Assembly (NCBI GenBank): GCA_047517485.1
Contig: JAKZSU010000248.1
Span: 1 to 13,955, forward strand
DNA length: 13,955 bases
Source of the DNA: JAKZSU01 sp047517485
Lineage (GTDB): Bacteria > Pseudomonadota > Alphaproteobacteria > UBA7887
Direction of reading: 5' to 3'
A program made the position numbers and the translations under genes. Within the stretch, counting starts at the first letter, position 1, and each line of letters opens with the position of its first letter. Below, piece by piece: positions 1 to 7,188 of the stretch. The notes under the pieces were generated by a model. It saw only the letters and a program-made list of their open reading frames with translations, searched no databases and had not been told where the DNA came from.

Positions 1-111
1 CAGGCTCGTGGCCTGCTTTTCTTCCGACTGCTCCAGCAGGCGGTGCAGCACGAGCCGGTCCCCTACAAGGGCCTAGTCGGCGGTCATCGCAGCCTCGGAA
101 ACCAAATGTAG
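1..111 (+). CDS. C-terminal fragment of an unidentified protein (cut by window edge)
   Basis: Frame 1 is open from the first base to a TAG at 109-111, giving 36 residues that end in GLVGGHRSLGNQM. The peptide has a helical, hydrophobic start (GLLFFRLLQQAV) followed by a Pro-rich turn (EPVPYKG), which reads like a real protein tail rather than random sequence. I do not recognise the family. A transposase tail is possible because the other edge of the window carries an insertion sequence, but nothing seen here proves it. It could also be a chance open frame in GC-rich DNA. Confidence 0.3.
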   Translation, partial: QARGLLFFRLLQQAVQHEPVPYKGLVGGHRSLGNQM

Positions 112-198
112 GGGATACAAGAGCGAAGTGGATACCCAGTATCGAAAAAATACTCAATGGTTTTGCTCACCTGGAAATTTCCTTGGTTGATCCGATTT

Positions 199-222
199 GC
201 CCGACCGCGCCAATCATCGGGC
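199..222 (-). terminator. weak hairpin downstream of the isomerase-like gene
   Basis: GCCCGA at 199-204 pairs with TCGGGC at 217-222 across a 12-nt loop. It lies just past the stop codon of the minus-strand gene ending at 228. There is no U-run after it on the minus strand, so it would be at best a weak or Rho-assisted terminator. Confidence 0.25.
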
Positions 223-227
223 TTGCG

Positions 228-830
228 CTAGTGGATGGGCGACAACTCGATTAGGCGTTCGCGGACGAAATCAAGGCGATCGTGACCCCAAAACAATTCG
301 CCGTCGACGACGAAGCTGGGAACACCGAACAAACCAAGCCCGAGACCCTCGGCGTTGCTTGCATTGAGCGCGTCACGCCCCTCACCCGCCAGATAGTCGG
401 TGAATCCATCGGTGTTCGCGCCAGCCTCGGCCAGCGCCGCCACGATCAGGTCCGGCTGTTCGATATCGAGTTCGCGCCGGAAGAACCGTCTGAAGACCTC
501 GTCATGGTAGGCGCGAAAGCACCCTTCTCGCTGCGCGTACAGCAAGCCGATCGCCGCGATCGTACTGTCGAATATTTTCTGCGGCCCGAGAATTCGTAGT
601 CCGCGTTTGTTGGCGAAGCGGCGGACGTCCTGGTAGAGATAACGGACTTTTCGCCACTGCGCCTCAGTGCGGACGTCGAGATTTCCGAACGCGTTAGGGA
701 TATCCAAGGTGAACGGGCGGATAACCAGCTCGACCCCGAGTTCCTCGGCGAGCGCGAACGCCGGATCCTTGGCGAGATAGGCGTAGGGGCTTTTATAATC
801 GGTAAAGAGAGTAAAGTGCGGCGCGGTCAT
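228..830 (-). CDS. 2-hydroxychromene-2-carboxylate isomerase / DsbA-family (GST kappa-like) protein
   Basis: This 200-residue protein has the usual length and layout of the thioredoxin-fold HCCA isomerase / GST kappa family. The N-terminal strand leads into DYKSPYAYL, where Ser14 sits at the position of the catalytic serine of GST kappa and HCCA isomerase, replacing the CxxC of true DsbA. The C-terminal GVPSFVVDGELFWGHDRLDFV carries the cis-proline loop (VPS) and the FWGxDRL ending typical of the family. Members use glutathione in aromatic degradation or detoxification; the substrate here is unknown. There is no signal peptide, so it should be cytoplasmic. The ATG at 830 is preceded by AAAAGGGTGCC, a fair ribosome binding site. 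It is divergent from the di-iron protein gene, with 77 bases between the two starts. A general DsbA-like oxidoreductase role is the alternative. Confidence 0.85.
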   Translation of the reverse strand: MTAPHFTLFTDYKSPYAYLAKDPAFALAEELGVELVIRPFTLDIPNAFGNLDVRTEAQWRKVRYLYQDVRRFANKRGLRILGPQKIFDSTIAAIGLLYAQREGCFRAYHDEVFRRFFRRELDIEQPDLIVAALAEAGANTDGFTDYLAGEGRDALNASNAEGLGLGLFGVPSFVVDGELFWGHDRLDFVRERLIELSPIH

Positions 831-907
831 GGCACCCTTTTAGAGCACTTGATCGAGCCACGCCACGACCACATGATGCGCCACGTCAAAAAATCGGATC
901 GGATGCG

Positions 908-2002
908 ATGAGCACTAATGGAAAACAGGCGGCCGAGGAATTGGCGGCACGGATCACCACGGCACCGGCGAGCGGCGATGCCGCGCCGGAGCCCGAACGC
1001 CTTCTGTTCGACGCGACCGAGCCGCCACCGTTCCCGCCAGGCAATATCTTTCCCATCGAGTGGGAAACCGAGACCCAAAAACTCGTCGACATCTACGAAC
1101 AATCGCGCGACCCCGGGTGGTCGCCGGATCGGCTGCCGTGGGACACCTTGGATCCAACCGCATTTACCGCCGATCAGCGCTACGCGATGTCGTATTGGTT
1201 CACCCTGCTTTCGGTATTCGACAGTTCGGGACCGGCGGTCTTTGCCCGCGCGATGATCCACACCTACGAGACCCACGAGGAAGATCCGATCCGCAAATGC
1301 TTTTTCTCGGTGATCCGCGACGAGGTCAATCATGAGGAAATCTGTCAGCGCGCGATCACCATCCTGACCCCGGACGGCCCGCTCAAACACGCGCCCGAGA
1401 CCGCGCTCGGCAAGCTCGCCCTCAACAACGCGCGCTGGTACTACCATAACGGCGCGCGCTATTGGGAAGGGTTCAAGAAAGGCGTCGGCAAGTACCCCTT
1501 GGCGATCCTGTTCACGTCATTCTTGATGGGCGAATTGGCCGCCGCGACTCTGTTTCACGGCATGCACCAACGCTCGACCATCCCGGTGTTCAAGGAAGCG
1601 TTTCGCTGCGTCGGCAGGGACGAAGCCCGGCATCTGGGGATCTGCATGGCTATGTTGCGCAAATTGTTGCCGGCGTTGAACACGGAAGAAAAGGCCATCA
1701 TCACCAAACAGATCCGCGCCGGCTATATATTCCTGTCGGGAATACTCTATGAGGCGCCGGACTTGTTTTGGGAGCTGCCCGACACTTTCCGCGACGCCCA
1801 TCGCCTGCTGGAAATCGAAGCCACCGAGGCCGGGCTGGGTATCCTGACATTGGCCGAACGCGAGGAAAACTGGCGTGCCGCGGTTCTGCGAATGAAGGGA
1901 ATACTCGAGGGCTACGACATCGCCTTCCCGGCGATCCCCGAAATCGGCATTGACGGCGAAACCGTGGCCTTCGACCCCGACGACATTATTCCGGTTTTTT
2001 AA
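908..2002 (+). CDS. ferritin-like di-iron carboxylate protein (oxygenase/oxidase-like)
   Basis: The protein has 364 residues. Residues about 85-290 form a helical ferritin-like domain with a recognisable di-iron ligand set: E139-x-x-H142 (RDEVNHEE), E209 (LMGELAAA) and E239-x-x-H242 (GRDEARHLG). The first-helix ligand is less clear; Asp105 lies 34 residues before E139, as the Asp of ribonucleotide reductase R2 does, and Glu121 is another candidate. The ligand spacing (34/70/30) resembles R2-like oxidases and AurF-type N-oxygenases. The family activates O2 at a di-iron centre, but the substrate cannot be read from the sequence. The N-terminal 40 residues are low-complexity and Ala/Pro-rich. 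The ATG at 908 has only a weak upstream GGAT motif. The GMC oxidoreductase gene follows after 69 bases on the same strand, suggesting cotranscription. No signal peptide is seen. Confidence 0.8.
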   Translation: MSTNGKQAAEELAARITTAPASGDAAPEPERLLFDATEPPPFPPGNIFPIEWETETQKLVDIYEQSRDPGWSPDRLPWDTLDPTAFTADQRYAMSYWFTLLSVFDSSGPAVFARAMIHTYETHEEDPIRKCFFSVIRDEVNHEEICQRAITILTPDGPLKHAPETALGKLALNNARWYYHNGARYWEGFKKGVGKYPLAILFTSFLMGELAAATLFHGMHQRSTIPVFKEAFRCVGRDEARHLGICMAMLRKLLPALNTEEKAIITKQIRAGYIFLSGILYEAPDLFWELPDTFRDAHRLLEIEATEAGLGILTLAEREENWRAAVLRMKGILEGYDIAFPAIPEIGIDGETVAFDPDDIIPVF

Positions 2003-2071
2003 GGTCAGCGAAGACGTAGAATTACCATATGCATTCCTTATTGATGCGCCTTTGATAGCGGGATCGCTGGC

Positions 2072-3712
2072 GTGAGCGAACGATTCGATTACATCATCAT
2101 CGGCGCGGGATCCGCCGGCTGCATTCTGGCCAACCGCCTGACCGCCGACAGCAGCCGAAGCGTCTGTCTGATCGAAGCCGGACCGCCGGACTGGAACCCC
2201 TACATCCATATCCCGGCCGGATTCATCAAGACACTGACCAATCCAAAGATAAATTGGCTGTATCAGGCCGAGCCCAGCCATTGGACCGGCGGCCGGGTCA
2301 TCGATGTTCCGCGCGGAAAAACGCTGGGCGGATCCAGCTCGATCAACGGCCATATCTACAATCGCGGCCAGCGCATGGACTTCGACAGCTGGTCGCAGCG
2401 CGGCAATCGCGGCTGGGGCTATGCCGATGTCCTGCCCTATTTCCGCCGCAGTGAACGGCGCATCGGCGATGGCGATGATACTTTCCGCGGCCGGGCTGGC
2501 AATCTCGCGGTAACCGATCTTGATTACCGTCACCCGCTCTGTGAAATTTTCATGGACGGGGCTGGCGAACTCGGCATTCCGCGTAACGCCGATTACAACG
2601 GCGCCCGACAAGAAGGGATTTCCTACGTTCAGCGCACGGCACATCGCCGGCGCCGGGTGAGTACGGCGACCGCGTTTCTCAACCCGGCAAAGTCTCGGCC
2701 GAACCTGACGGTACGAACCCATGCCCAGGCGACCCGCATCTTGCTGGAGGGCAGGCGCGCCGTCGGTGTCGAATATAGGCGGCGTGGGACCGACGGTGAA
2801 ACCGTGCGGATCGTCGCCAATCGCGAAGTGATCGTGAGCGGCGGCGCGATCAATTCGCCCCAGCTTCTGCAACTCTCCGGTATCGGCCCGGCGCGGCTGC
2901 TTCGGTCCCTCGGCATTGATATGGTGCACGACCTGGCGGGGGTGGGTGAGAATTTGCGCGATCACTTTGCGCCCCGCTTCAGCGCCCGGGTCAAGAATGT
3001 CGAAACCATCAACGAACGCGCGCGCGGTTTCAACATGGTCGGCGAAATCGCCAAATATCTAGTTGGCGCCAAAAGCATCGTCGCTCTAAGCCCGTCCATG
3101 GTCTATGGGTTCTGGCATTCCGACGAGCGTGCCCGCGGTAACGATCTGCAGTTCCTCTTCACCCCGGCAAGCTACAAACAGGGTGTACACGGGCTACTAA
3201 ACGACCATCCCGGATTCACCGTTGCGGCCTGGCAACACCGGCCGCGGTCAAAAGGCTGGGTCCGGGCTCGGTCGGCCGATCCGTTCGAGAAACCGATCAT
3301 CCAGCCGAACTACCTCGACGACGAAGAGGATCGACGACTGGTGGTCTGCGCCATGAAGTTGGCGCGCCGTTTGATGCACACCGATGCCATGAAGCCCTAC
3401 ATCGAAGAGGAAGAATATCCCGGCGACAATGTCCAAACGGATGCCGAATTGCTGGAAGCGGCCCGCCGATACGGCAACACGACGTACCACCTTATGGGAA
3501 CCTGCCGCATGGGCCCCGAAACCGATCCGACCGCCGTGGTCGATGACCGTCTACGGGTCCACGGCATGACCGGGTTGCGCGTCATCGACGCCTCGATCAT
3601 GCCGATCATGGTCTCCGCCAATCTCAATGCGGCGACCATGATGATCGGCGAAAAAGGCGCCGACATGGTGCTCGGCGCGCCAGCGCTCGAGCCGATCATC
3701 GTAGCGGATTAA
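2072..3712 (+). CDS. GMC family FAD-dependent oxidoreductase (choline/alcohol dehydrogenase-like)
   Basis: This 546-residue protein has the full GMC layout. The Rossmann motif GAGSAG is at residues 11-16, with Glu35 (LIEAG) for the FAD ribose. The first GMC signature follows as RGKTLGGSSSING at about 81-93, and the second as SGGAINSPQLLQLSGIG in the middle of the chain. The catalytic His473 is in YHLMGTCRMG and the partner Asn517 in SANLNAATMM, 44 residues apart as in choline oxidase (His466/Asn510). GMC enzymes oxidise alcohols to aldehydes or ketones, using FAD and either O2 or an electron acceptor. BetA-type choline dehydrogenase is the closest broad class, but no betaine genes are nearby, so the substrate is left open. 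The start is GTG at 2072 after GCGGGATCG. It probably shares a transcript with the upstream di-iron gene. A hairpin directly overlaps and follows the stop codon. Confidence 0.93.
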   Translation: MSERFDYIIIGAGSAGCILANRLTADSSRSVCLIEAGPPDWNPYIHIPAGFIKTLTNPKINWLYQAEPSHWTGGRVIDVPRGKTLGGSSSINGHIYNRGQRMDFDSWSQRGNRGWGYADVLPYFRRSERRIGDGDDTFRGRAGNLAVTDLDYRHPLCEIFMDGAGELGIPRNADYNGARQEGISYVQRTAHRRRRVSTATAFLNPAKSRPNLTVRTHAQATRILLEGRRAVGVEYRRRGTDGETVRIVANREVIVSGGAINSPQLLQLSGIGPARLLRSLGIDMVHDLAGVGENLRDHFAPRFSARVKNVETINERARGFNMVGEIAKYLVGAKSIVALSPSMVYGFWHSDERARGNDLQFLFTPASYKQGVHGLLNDHPGFTVAAWQHRPRSKGWVRARSADPFEKPIIQPNYLDDEEDRRLVVCAMKLARRLMHTDAMKPYIEEEEYPGDNVQTDAELLEAARRYGNTTYHLMGTCRMGPETDPTAVVDDRLRVHGMTGLRVIDASIMPIMVSANLNAATMMIGEKGADMVLGAPALEPIIVAD

Positions 3713-3735
3713 AGCCGGTTGCATTTGACCGGCTT
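3712..3735. terminator. perfect hairpin between convergent genes
   Basis: AAGCCGGT at 3712-3719 and ACCGGCTT at 3728-3735 form a perfect 8-bp stem with an 8-nt loop. It begins at the last base of the GMC stop codon and lies 34 bases beyond the stop of the convergent carboxyltransferase gene. Neither strand has a real U-run afterwards, so its efficiency is uncertain, but the position between two convergent genes suits a bidirectional terminator. Confidence 0.5.
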
Positions 3736-3768
3736 CAGTAAATTACCGGCACTTTGTTTGCTGTCGCT

Positions 3769-5346
3769 CTAAGGCCGCATCGGAAAGCTTGACGGGCCGA
3801 CCTTTCGCAACGGGGCGGTGAGGTTGGCGAATTCGCAGAGCAGCGGACGGGTGTCGCGGGGGTCGATCAGTTCCTCGACGCCATAGTGCTCGGCGGTGCG
3901 GAATGGCGAGCGTACCGCTTCGAGGCGGGCCGAGATGTCGCGCATGAAGGCTTCCGGGTCCTCGGCGACCGCGAGATCGGATTTGTAGGCCGCCTCGATG
4001 CCGCCCTCGACCGGCAGCGATCCCCAATCGCCCGACGGCCAGGCATAGCGATAATGGAATCGGGCGTGATTGGCGTGACCGGCGCCGGCGACGCCGAAGA
4101 CCTTCCGGATTATAACCGAACACCAAGGAACCGTTGCTTGATAAAGCGCCGCGAGCGCGCGGGCGCCGTGGCGGATGGTTCCGGCTTTTTCGGATGCCGT
4201 GCCGATAACGAAACCGGGGCAATCGACAAGATGGACCACGGGCAAATGGAAAGTCTGCGCCATGTCGACGAAGCGGGTGAGCTTGATCGAGGCGTTGGCG
4301 GTCCAGCCGCCGGCATAGATATACGGGTCGCCGGCGATGATCGCGACCGGCCACCCATCGAGTCGCGCCAACCCGGTGATCACCGAGCGGCCGAATTTTT
4401 TGCCAATCTCGAAGAAGCTGCCGCGATCGACGAGGGCATCGATGACCGGGCGCATTTTATAAATTTTTCGCCGATTGCGCGGCACCACATCGATGAGAAA
4501 ATCATCGCGCCGGTCGACCGGATCGTCGCACGCGGCGCGCGGCGGCAATTCGTCGATCGAGGACGGCAAATAGGACAGAAATTGGCGCGTCTTATCGAAC
4601 GCCTCTTGTTCGCTTTCGACCTCGTCGTCGATCGCGCCGTTGGTGGTGTGGATCGAACTGCCGCCGAGTTCCTCCTTGGTCACCTTCTCGCCGATGCGCT
4701 CGACCACCGGCGGGCCGGCGACGAACATCTGGGCTTTTTCGCGGACGATGAGCGAATAATGGCTGGTCGCGACACGCGCCGCGCCAAGCCCGGCGACCGG
4801 CCCGAGCGCCAACGCGACCACCGGGACCGTTGCCATGTTGGCAACCACCCAATCCCACGCCGGATTGGCCGGCACATAAGTGTATCCCTCGCGCTCGAGG
4901 GTTTTGACCGATCCGCCGCCGCCGGTGCCTTCGACCAGGCGGACGAGCGGCATCCGGAGTTCGTTGGCCATCTGCTCGGCGGCGATTTGCTTGCCAAGAA
5001 TGCCGGCGTCGGCGGCACCGCCGCGCACCGTGAAGTCGTCGCCGACCACGACCACGGTGCGACCGTCGAGCCGGGCGCGGCCGAAGACGATGTTCGACGC
5101 GCGAAAGGTCGCCAAATCGCCGTTCTCGTCATAGTCGGCTTGGCCGGCGATGGTGCCGATCTCGTGCAGACTGTCGGAATCGAGCAGCGCGTCAAGACGT
5201 TCGCGAATGGTCAGCCGCTGGTTGTCGTGTTGGCGTTTGACCTTTTCCGCGCCACCCATTTCGCGCGCCATGGCTTCGCGGCGCCTGAGCTCCTCGATCT
5301 CCGGGCGCCAGCCGCGGTCTTCGGTGTCTCCTGTCTGGTCGTCCAC
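3769..5346 (-). CDS. acyl-CoA carboxylase carboxyltransferase subunit (beta type)
   Basis: This 525-residue protein has the two crotonase-like halves of propionyl/methylcrotonyl-CoA carboxylase beta subunits. The N half contains the start region typical of the family (RERLDALLDSDSLHEIG, about 48-64) and the glycine-rich acyl-CoA loop VEGTGGGGSV at about 138-147. The C half has GDPYIYAGGWT, then DCPGFVIG, then AGAGHANH, and closes with EELIDPRDTRPLL, the usual C-terminal signature. Such subunits transfer CO2 from carboxybiotin to an acyl-CoA in the cytoplasm. No biotin carboxylase or biotin carrier gene is in the window, so the partner must be encoded elsewhere and the substrate is undefined. 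The start is GTG at 5346 with AAGGA ten bases upstream. A CRP-like palindrome and a TATAAT box lie upstream. Confidence 0.92.
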   Translation of the reverse strand: MDDQTGDTEDRGWRPEIEELRRREAMAREMGGAEKVKRQHDNQRLTIRERLDALLDSDSLHEIGTIAGQADYDENGDLATFRASNIVFGRARLDGRTVVVVGDDFTVRGGAADAGILGKQIAAEQMANELRMPLVRLVEGTGGGGSVKTLEREGYTYVPANPAWDWVVANMATVPVVALALGPVAGLGAARVATSHYSLIVREKAQMFVAGPPVVERIGEKVTKEELGGSSIHTTNGAIDDEVESEQEAFDKTRQFLSYLPSSIDELPPRAACDDPVDRRDDFLIDVVPRNRRKIYKMRPVIDALVDRGSFFEIGKKFGRSVITGLARLDGWPVAIIAGDPYIYAGGWTANASIKLTRFVDMAQTFHLPVVHLVDCPGFVIGTASEKAGTIRHGARALAALYQATVPWCSVIIRKVFGVAGAGHANHARFHYRYAWPSGDWGSLPVEGGIEAAYKSDLAVAEDPEAFMRDISARLEAVRSPFRTAEHYGVEELIDPRDTRPLLCEFANLTAPLRKVGPSSFPMRP

Positions 5347-5381
5347 GATCTGGATTCCTTATCCGCTATACTTCGGTCGTC

Positions 5382-5387
5382 ATTATA
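5382..5387 (-). promoter_or_regulatory. -10 box for the carboxyltransferase gene
   Basis: On the minus strand this reads TATAAT, a perfect -10 hexamer, 35 bases before the GTG start. The hexamer 17 bases further upstream is CGCCCA, which is not a -35 match, so an activator may be needed. The CRP-like palindrome at 5415-5434 is centred about 49-50 bases before the predicted transcription start. Confidence 0.45.
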
Positions 5388-5414
5388 ACAATGCCCGATG
5401 ACAATGGGCGGTTT

Positions 5415-5434
5415 GCTGTGAAGCAGTTCACAGC
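5415..5434. promoter_or_regulatory. CRP/FNR-like palindromic operator
   Basis: GCTGTGAA-GCAG-TTCACAGC is a perfect 20-bp inverted repeat. Its core is TGTGA-N6-TCACA, the exact consensus form of CRP-family binding sites. It lies 69-88 bases upstream of the carboxyltransferase GTG, just upstream of a perfect TATAAT box that lacks a -35. That arrangement fits an activator site, but the regulator is not in this window. Confidence 0.5.
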
Positions 5435-5507
5435 GCCAGGGCCGTCAACGCTTTAGAAAGGAGTTCAGGCAATTGAGCACCTCCTCCCCTCAAGCCCCAA
5501 GGCCTAA

Positions 5508-5540
5508 GCCGCCGTTCGGTCTCCCCCCCCGAACGGCGGC
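5508..5540 (-). terminator. strong 12-bp hairpin downstream of the His-rich protein gene
   Basis: GCCGCCGTTCGG at 5508-5519 pairs perfectly with CCGAACGGCGGC at 5529-5540 around a 9-nt C-rich loop. It lies 41 bases beyond the stop of the minus-strand gene ending at 5581, so it probably terminates that transcript. The only T-rich tail is on the plus strand (TGTTATTT), the direction in which no gene is evident, so the strand assignment rests on position. Confidence 0.55.
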
Positions 5541-5580
5541 TGTTATTTGGGTAGCCATGTGGTGGAAAGCTGAACTGGCT

Positions 5581-7101
5581 CTAACTGTCCAGACTGTTGC
5601 GGACGCGCGCGTAAATATTTTGCGGCCGGATCGGCCCGATCACCGCCATATGTTTGACCGCGGCGAGCAAATGGACCGCCCGGAAGGCGTCGCGGGTGGC
5701 ATGATATTCCTCATGCGCGGTCTGCTGCTCCTTATAAGCGTGCATTTCGGACTGATCGTCGTGACAAACCAATTCGGCAAGGCGGGCGAATAGGGCGTCG
5801 GCGTCATGACCGAGCGCGATATAGTGCTCGGTGAGTGCGATCGTCTCGCGCACCGTATCCGGCGCCACCAGGACCGCGATCGAGTCTTCCAGCTGATCCA
5901 AATTCAAGATCGGTTGCTTGGCGATGCTCGTGGTGATCGCCTCGAGCATTTCGTCCTGATCGCGCTCGGCACCGGAGCCCGGCACCGCGGCGTTACTCTC
6001 CATCGACCAATGCAGGGTGCGGTCGATGTGGCGAACCTCGTAACCGTATCCCCACGACAACAGCGCCAACAGTTTGGTTCGCCGGCTCAGGCCGTCGCAA
6101 CCCAAGAGATAGCGACGGGCGTTGATTCCGGTCTGCAGATGGACATCGAACGGATTGCCCGAATTGGATCGCATAAAGCGCCGCGCGCCACCGATCGAAG
6201 CGGCCTCGAGGGTCCCCATGATGGACAGACCGTCGAACATCGCGGCGGCCATATACCTTGGCGCCTCGGTAATCGCCGCGGCCATCGCGATGCGTTGCGC
6301 GAGCCGGTCGATGGCAGCGGATTCCTCGGGCCCGGTCTCGTTTTCGATGGTGTCGGCGGCGATCTCGTGGCCGTCCACCAATCGCTCGAGATCGGCGTAA
6401 TTGAGGTACAGAGCGACACCCTCCCCAATAATCCGGCCGCGCTCGTCGTCGCCATGTTCCATCATCGGATGGCGCACCAGGAAACGCACGGTGGGACGCA
6501 GGATCACCGAGGCATGATCCCAACCGATGGCATCGAGAGCGCGAAACGCACAGACCACATAGAGAAAATAATGATCGTCGAGCGCGTTGCGAGGAATGGC
6601 GATTTGCAGCAGAGCTTCGAGAATTTGATCGCGGTCGGCGACCGAGAGCAAGGCGAGCAAATGTTTCTCCGCGATGGCGCCGGAACGATCGCGCAACGCC
6701 GCCTCGAATCCGCGCAGCAAATCCGCGACGTCTTCGTTCAGCAGGTCGTCAGCGTCGATCGAGACCATCGCCGCCGGCCCCATCTCGGGCGCGTGAATAT
6801 GACGGTTGGCCAAGGCGACGCTTTGCAGGGTCGGCATGAAGGCATCGCGGCCGTCGAGGCGCTCGGCCAAGCAAAATGTCGAATACAGACCGGCGATCGG
6901 ATGGATCGGCCCGCCGTGATGCGAGGACGGCAATTCCGTCGAGCGACTTACCGCGAGGCCCGCGGCCTTGAGAAGCCGTTTGGCGGATTCGCCCTGGTCC
7001 AACAACTCGACCGTTTGCTCGACGATGGTGTCGGGCGTGGTCTCTTCGACAAAACGTACGAGACGTTCCATCGACTCTTCGAACGAGACCAGCTCGACCA
7101 T
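5581..7101 (-). CDS. unassigned His-rich helical protein with an HHGGPIHP motif
   Basis: I do not recognise this 506-residue protein with confidence. It is mostly alpha-helical and acidic, with no signal peptide or membrane segment. Near the N terminus it has SSHHGGPIHPIAGLY, with His61, His62 and His67. Near the C terminus is a dense His/Glu cluster: His447, His454, H463-EEY-H467, His477 and His484. His residues at both ends of a helical chain suggest a metal site, possibly an oxygenase; a remote relation to questin-oxidase-like proteins is a guess only. The ATG at 7101 is chosen over the TTG at 7134 because AGGGGAAAG stands eight bases before it. It lies between CoxG and the carboxyltransferase, all on the minus strand. 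Codon use and GC look like its neighbours, and the long open frame opposite it is a shadow. Confidence 0.75.
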   Translation of the reverse strand: MVELVSFEESMERLVRFVEETTPDTIVEQTVELLDQGESAKRLLKAAGLAVSRSTELPSSHHGGPIHPIAGLYSTFCLAERLDGRDAFMPTLQSVALANRHIHAPEMGPAAMVSIDADDLLNEDVADLLRGFEAALRDRSGAIAEKHLLALLSVADRDQILEALLQIAIPRNALDDHYFLYVVCAFRALDAIGWDHASVILRPTVRFLVRHPMMEHGDDERGRIIGEGVALYLNYADLERLVDGHEIAADTIENETGPEESAAIDRLAQRIAMAAAITEAPRYMAAAMFDGLSIMGTLEAASIGGARRFMRSNSGNPFDVHLQTGINARRYLLGCDGLSRRTKLLALLSWGYGYEVRHIDRTLHWSMESNAAVPGSGAERDQDEMLEAITTSIAKQPILNLDQLEDSIAVLVAPDTVRETIALTEHYIALGHDADALFARLAELVCHDDQSEMHAYKEQQTAHEEYHATRDAFRAVHLLAAVKHMAVIGPIRPQNIYARVRNSLDS

Positions 7102-7188
7102 ATGTCTTTCCCCTAACCCGTTCGTCTCGAGCAATTGTATTCGTCTAAGCCGAGCATCGCGCCATAGCGATTTTTTAGCAAGGCGGGA

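Noticed and set aside
126..160. Short inverted repeat GATAC-CCA-GTATC near the left edge
   Set aside because: Five base pairs is within chance and nothing nearby gives it a role.
827..1447. Minus-strand open frame of 206 codons overlapping the start of the isomerase-like gene
   Set aside because: It is antisense to the di-iron protein; no domain or ribosome binding site supports it.
1517..2965. Minus-strand open frame of 482 codons across the di-iron and GMC genes
   Set aside because: It runs antisense through two genes and their gap; both plus-strand genes have strong motifs.
3886..5388. Plus-strand open frame of 500 codons opposite the carboxyltransferase
   Set aside because: It is antisense to a gene with clear family motifs; its translation is rich in Arg, Asp and Gly in the manner of shadow frames and shows no domain.
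5473..5793. Plus-strand frame of 106 codons starting TTG with AGAAAGGAG upstream and a hydrophobic stretch
   Set aside because: The ribosome-binding-like motif is suggestive, but the frame runs through a strong terminator-like hairpin and then antisense into the His-rich protein gene; its second half looks like a shadow.
5806..7116. Plus-strand open frame of 436 codons opposite the His-rich protein gene
   Set aside because: The composition is shadow-like (Arg/Asp/Gln/His-rich) with no recognisable core, and the minus-strand frame has a good start site and protein-like helices.
7156..7176. ATCGC-GCCATA-GCGAT followed by a T-run on the plus strand
   Set aside because: It has terminator form but only a 5-bp stem, and no plus-strand gene ends there.
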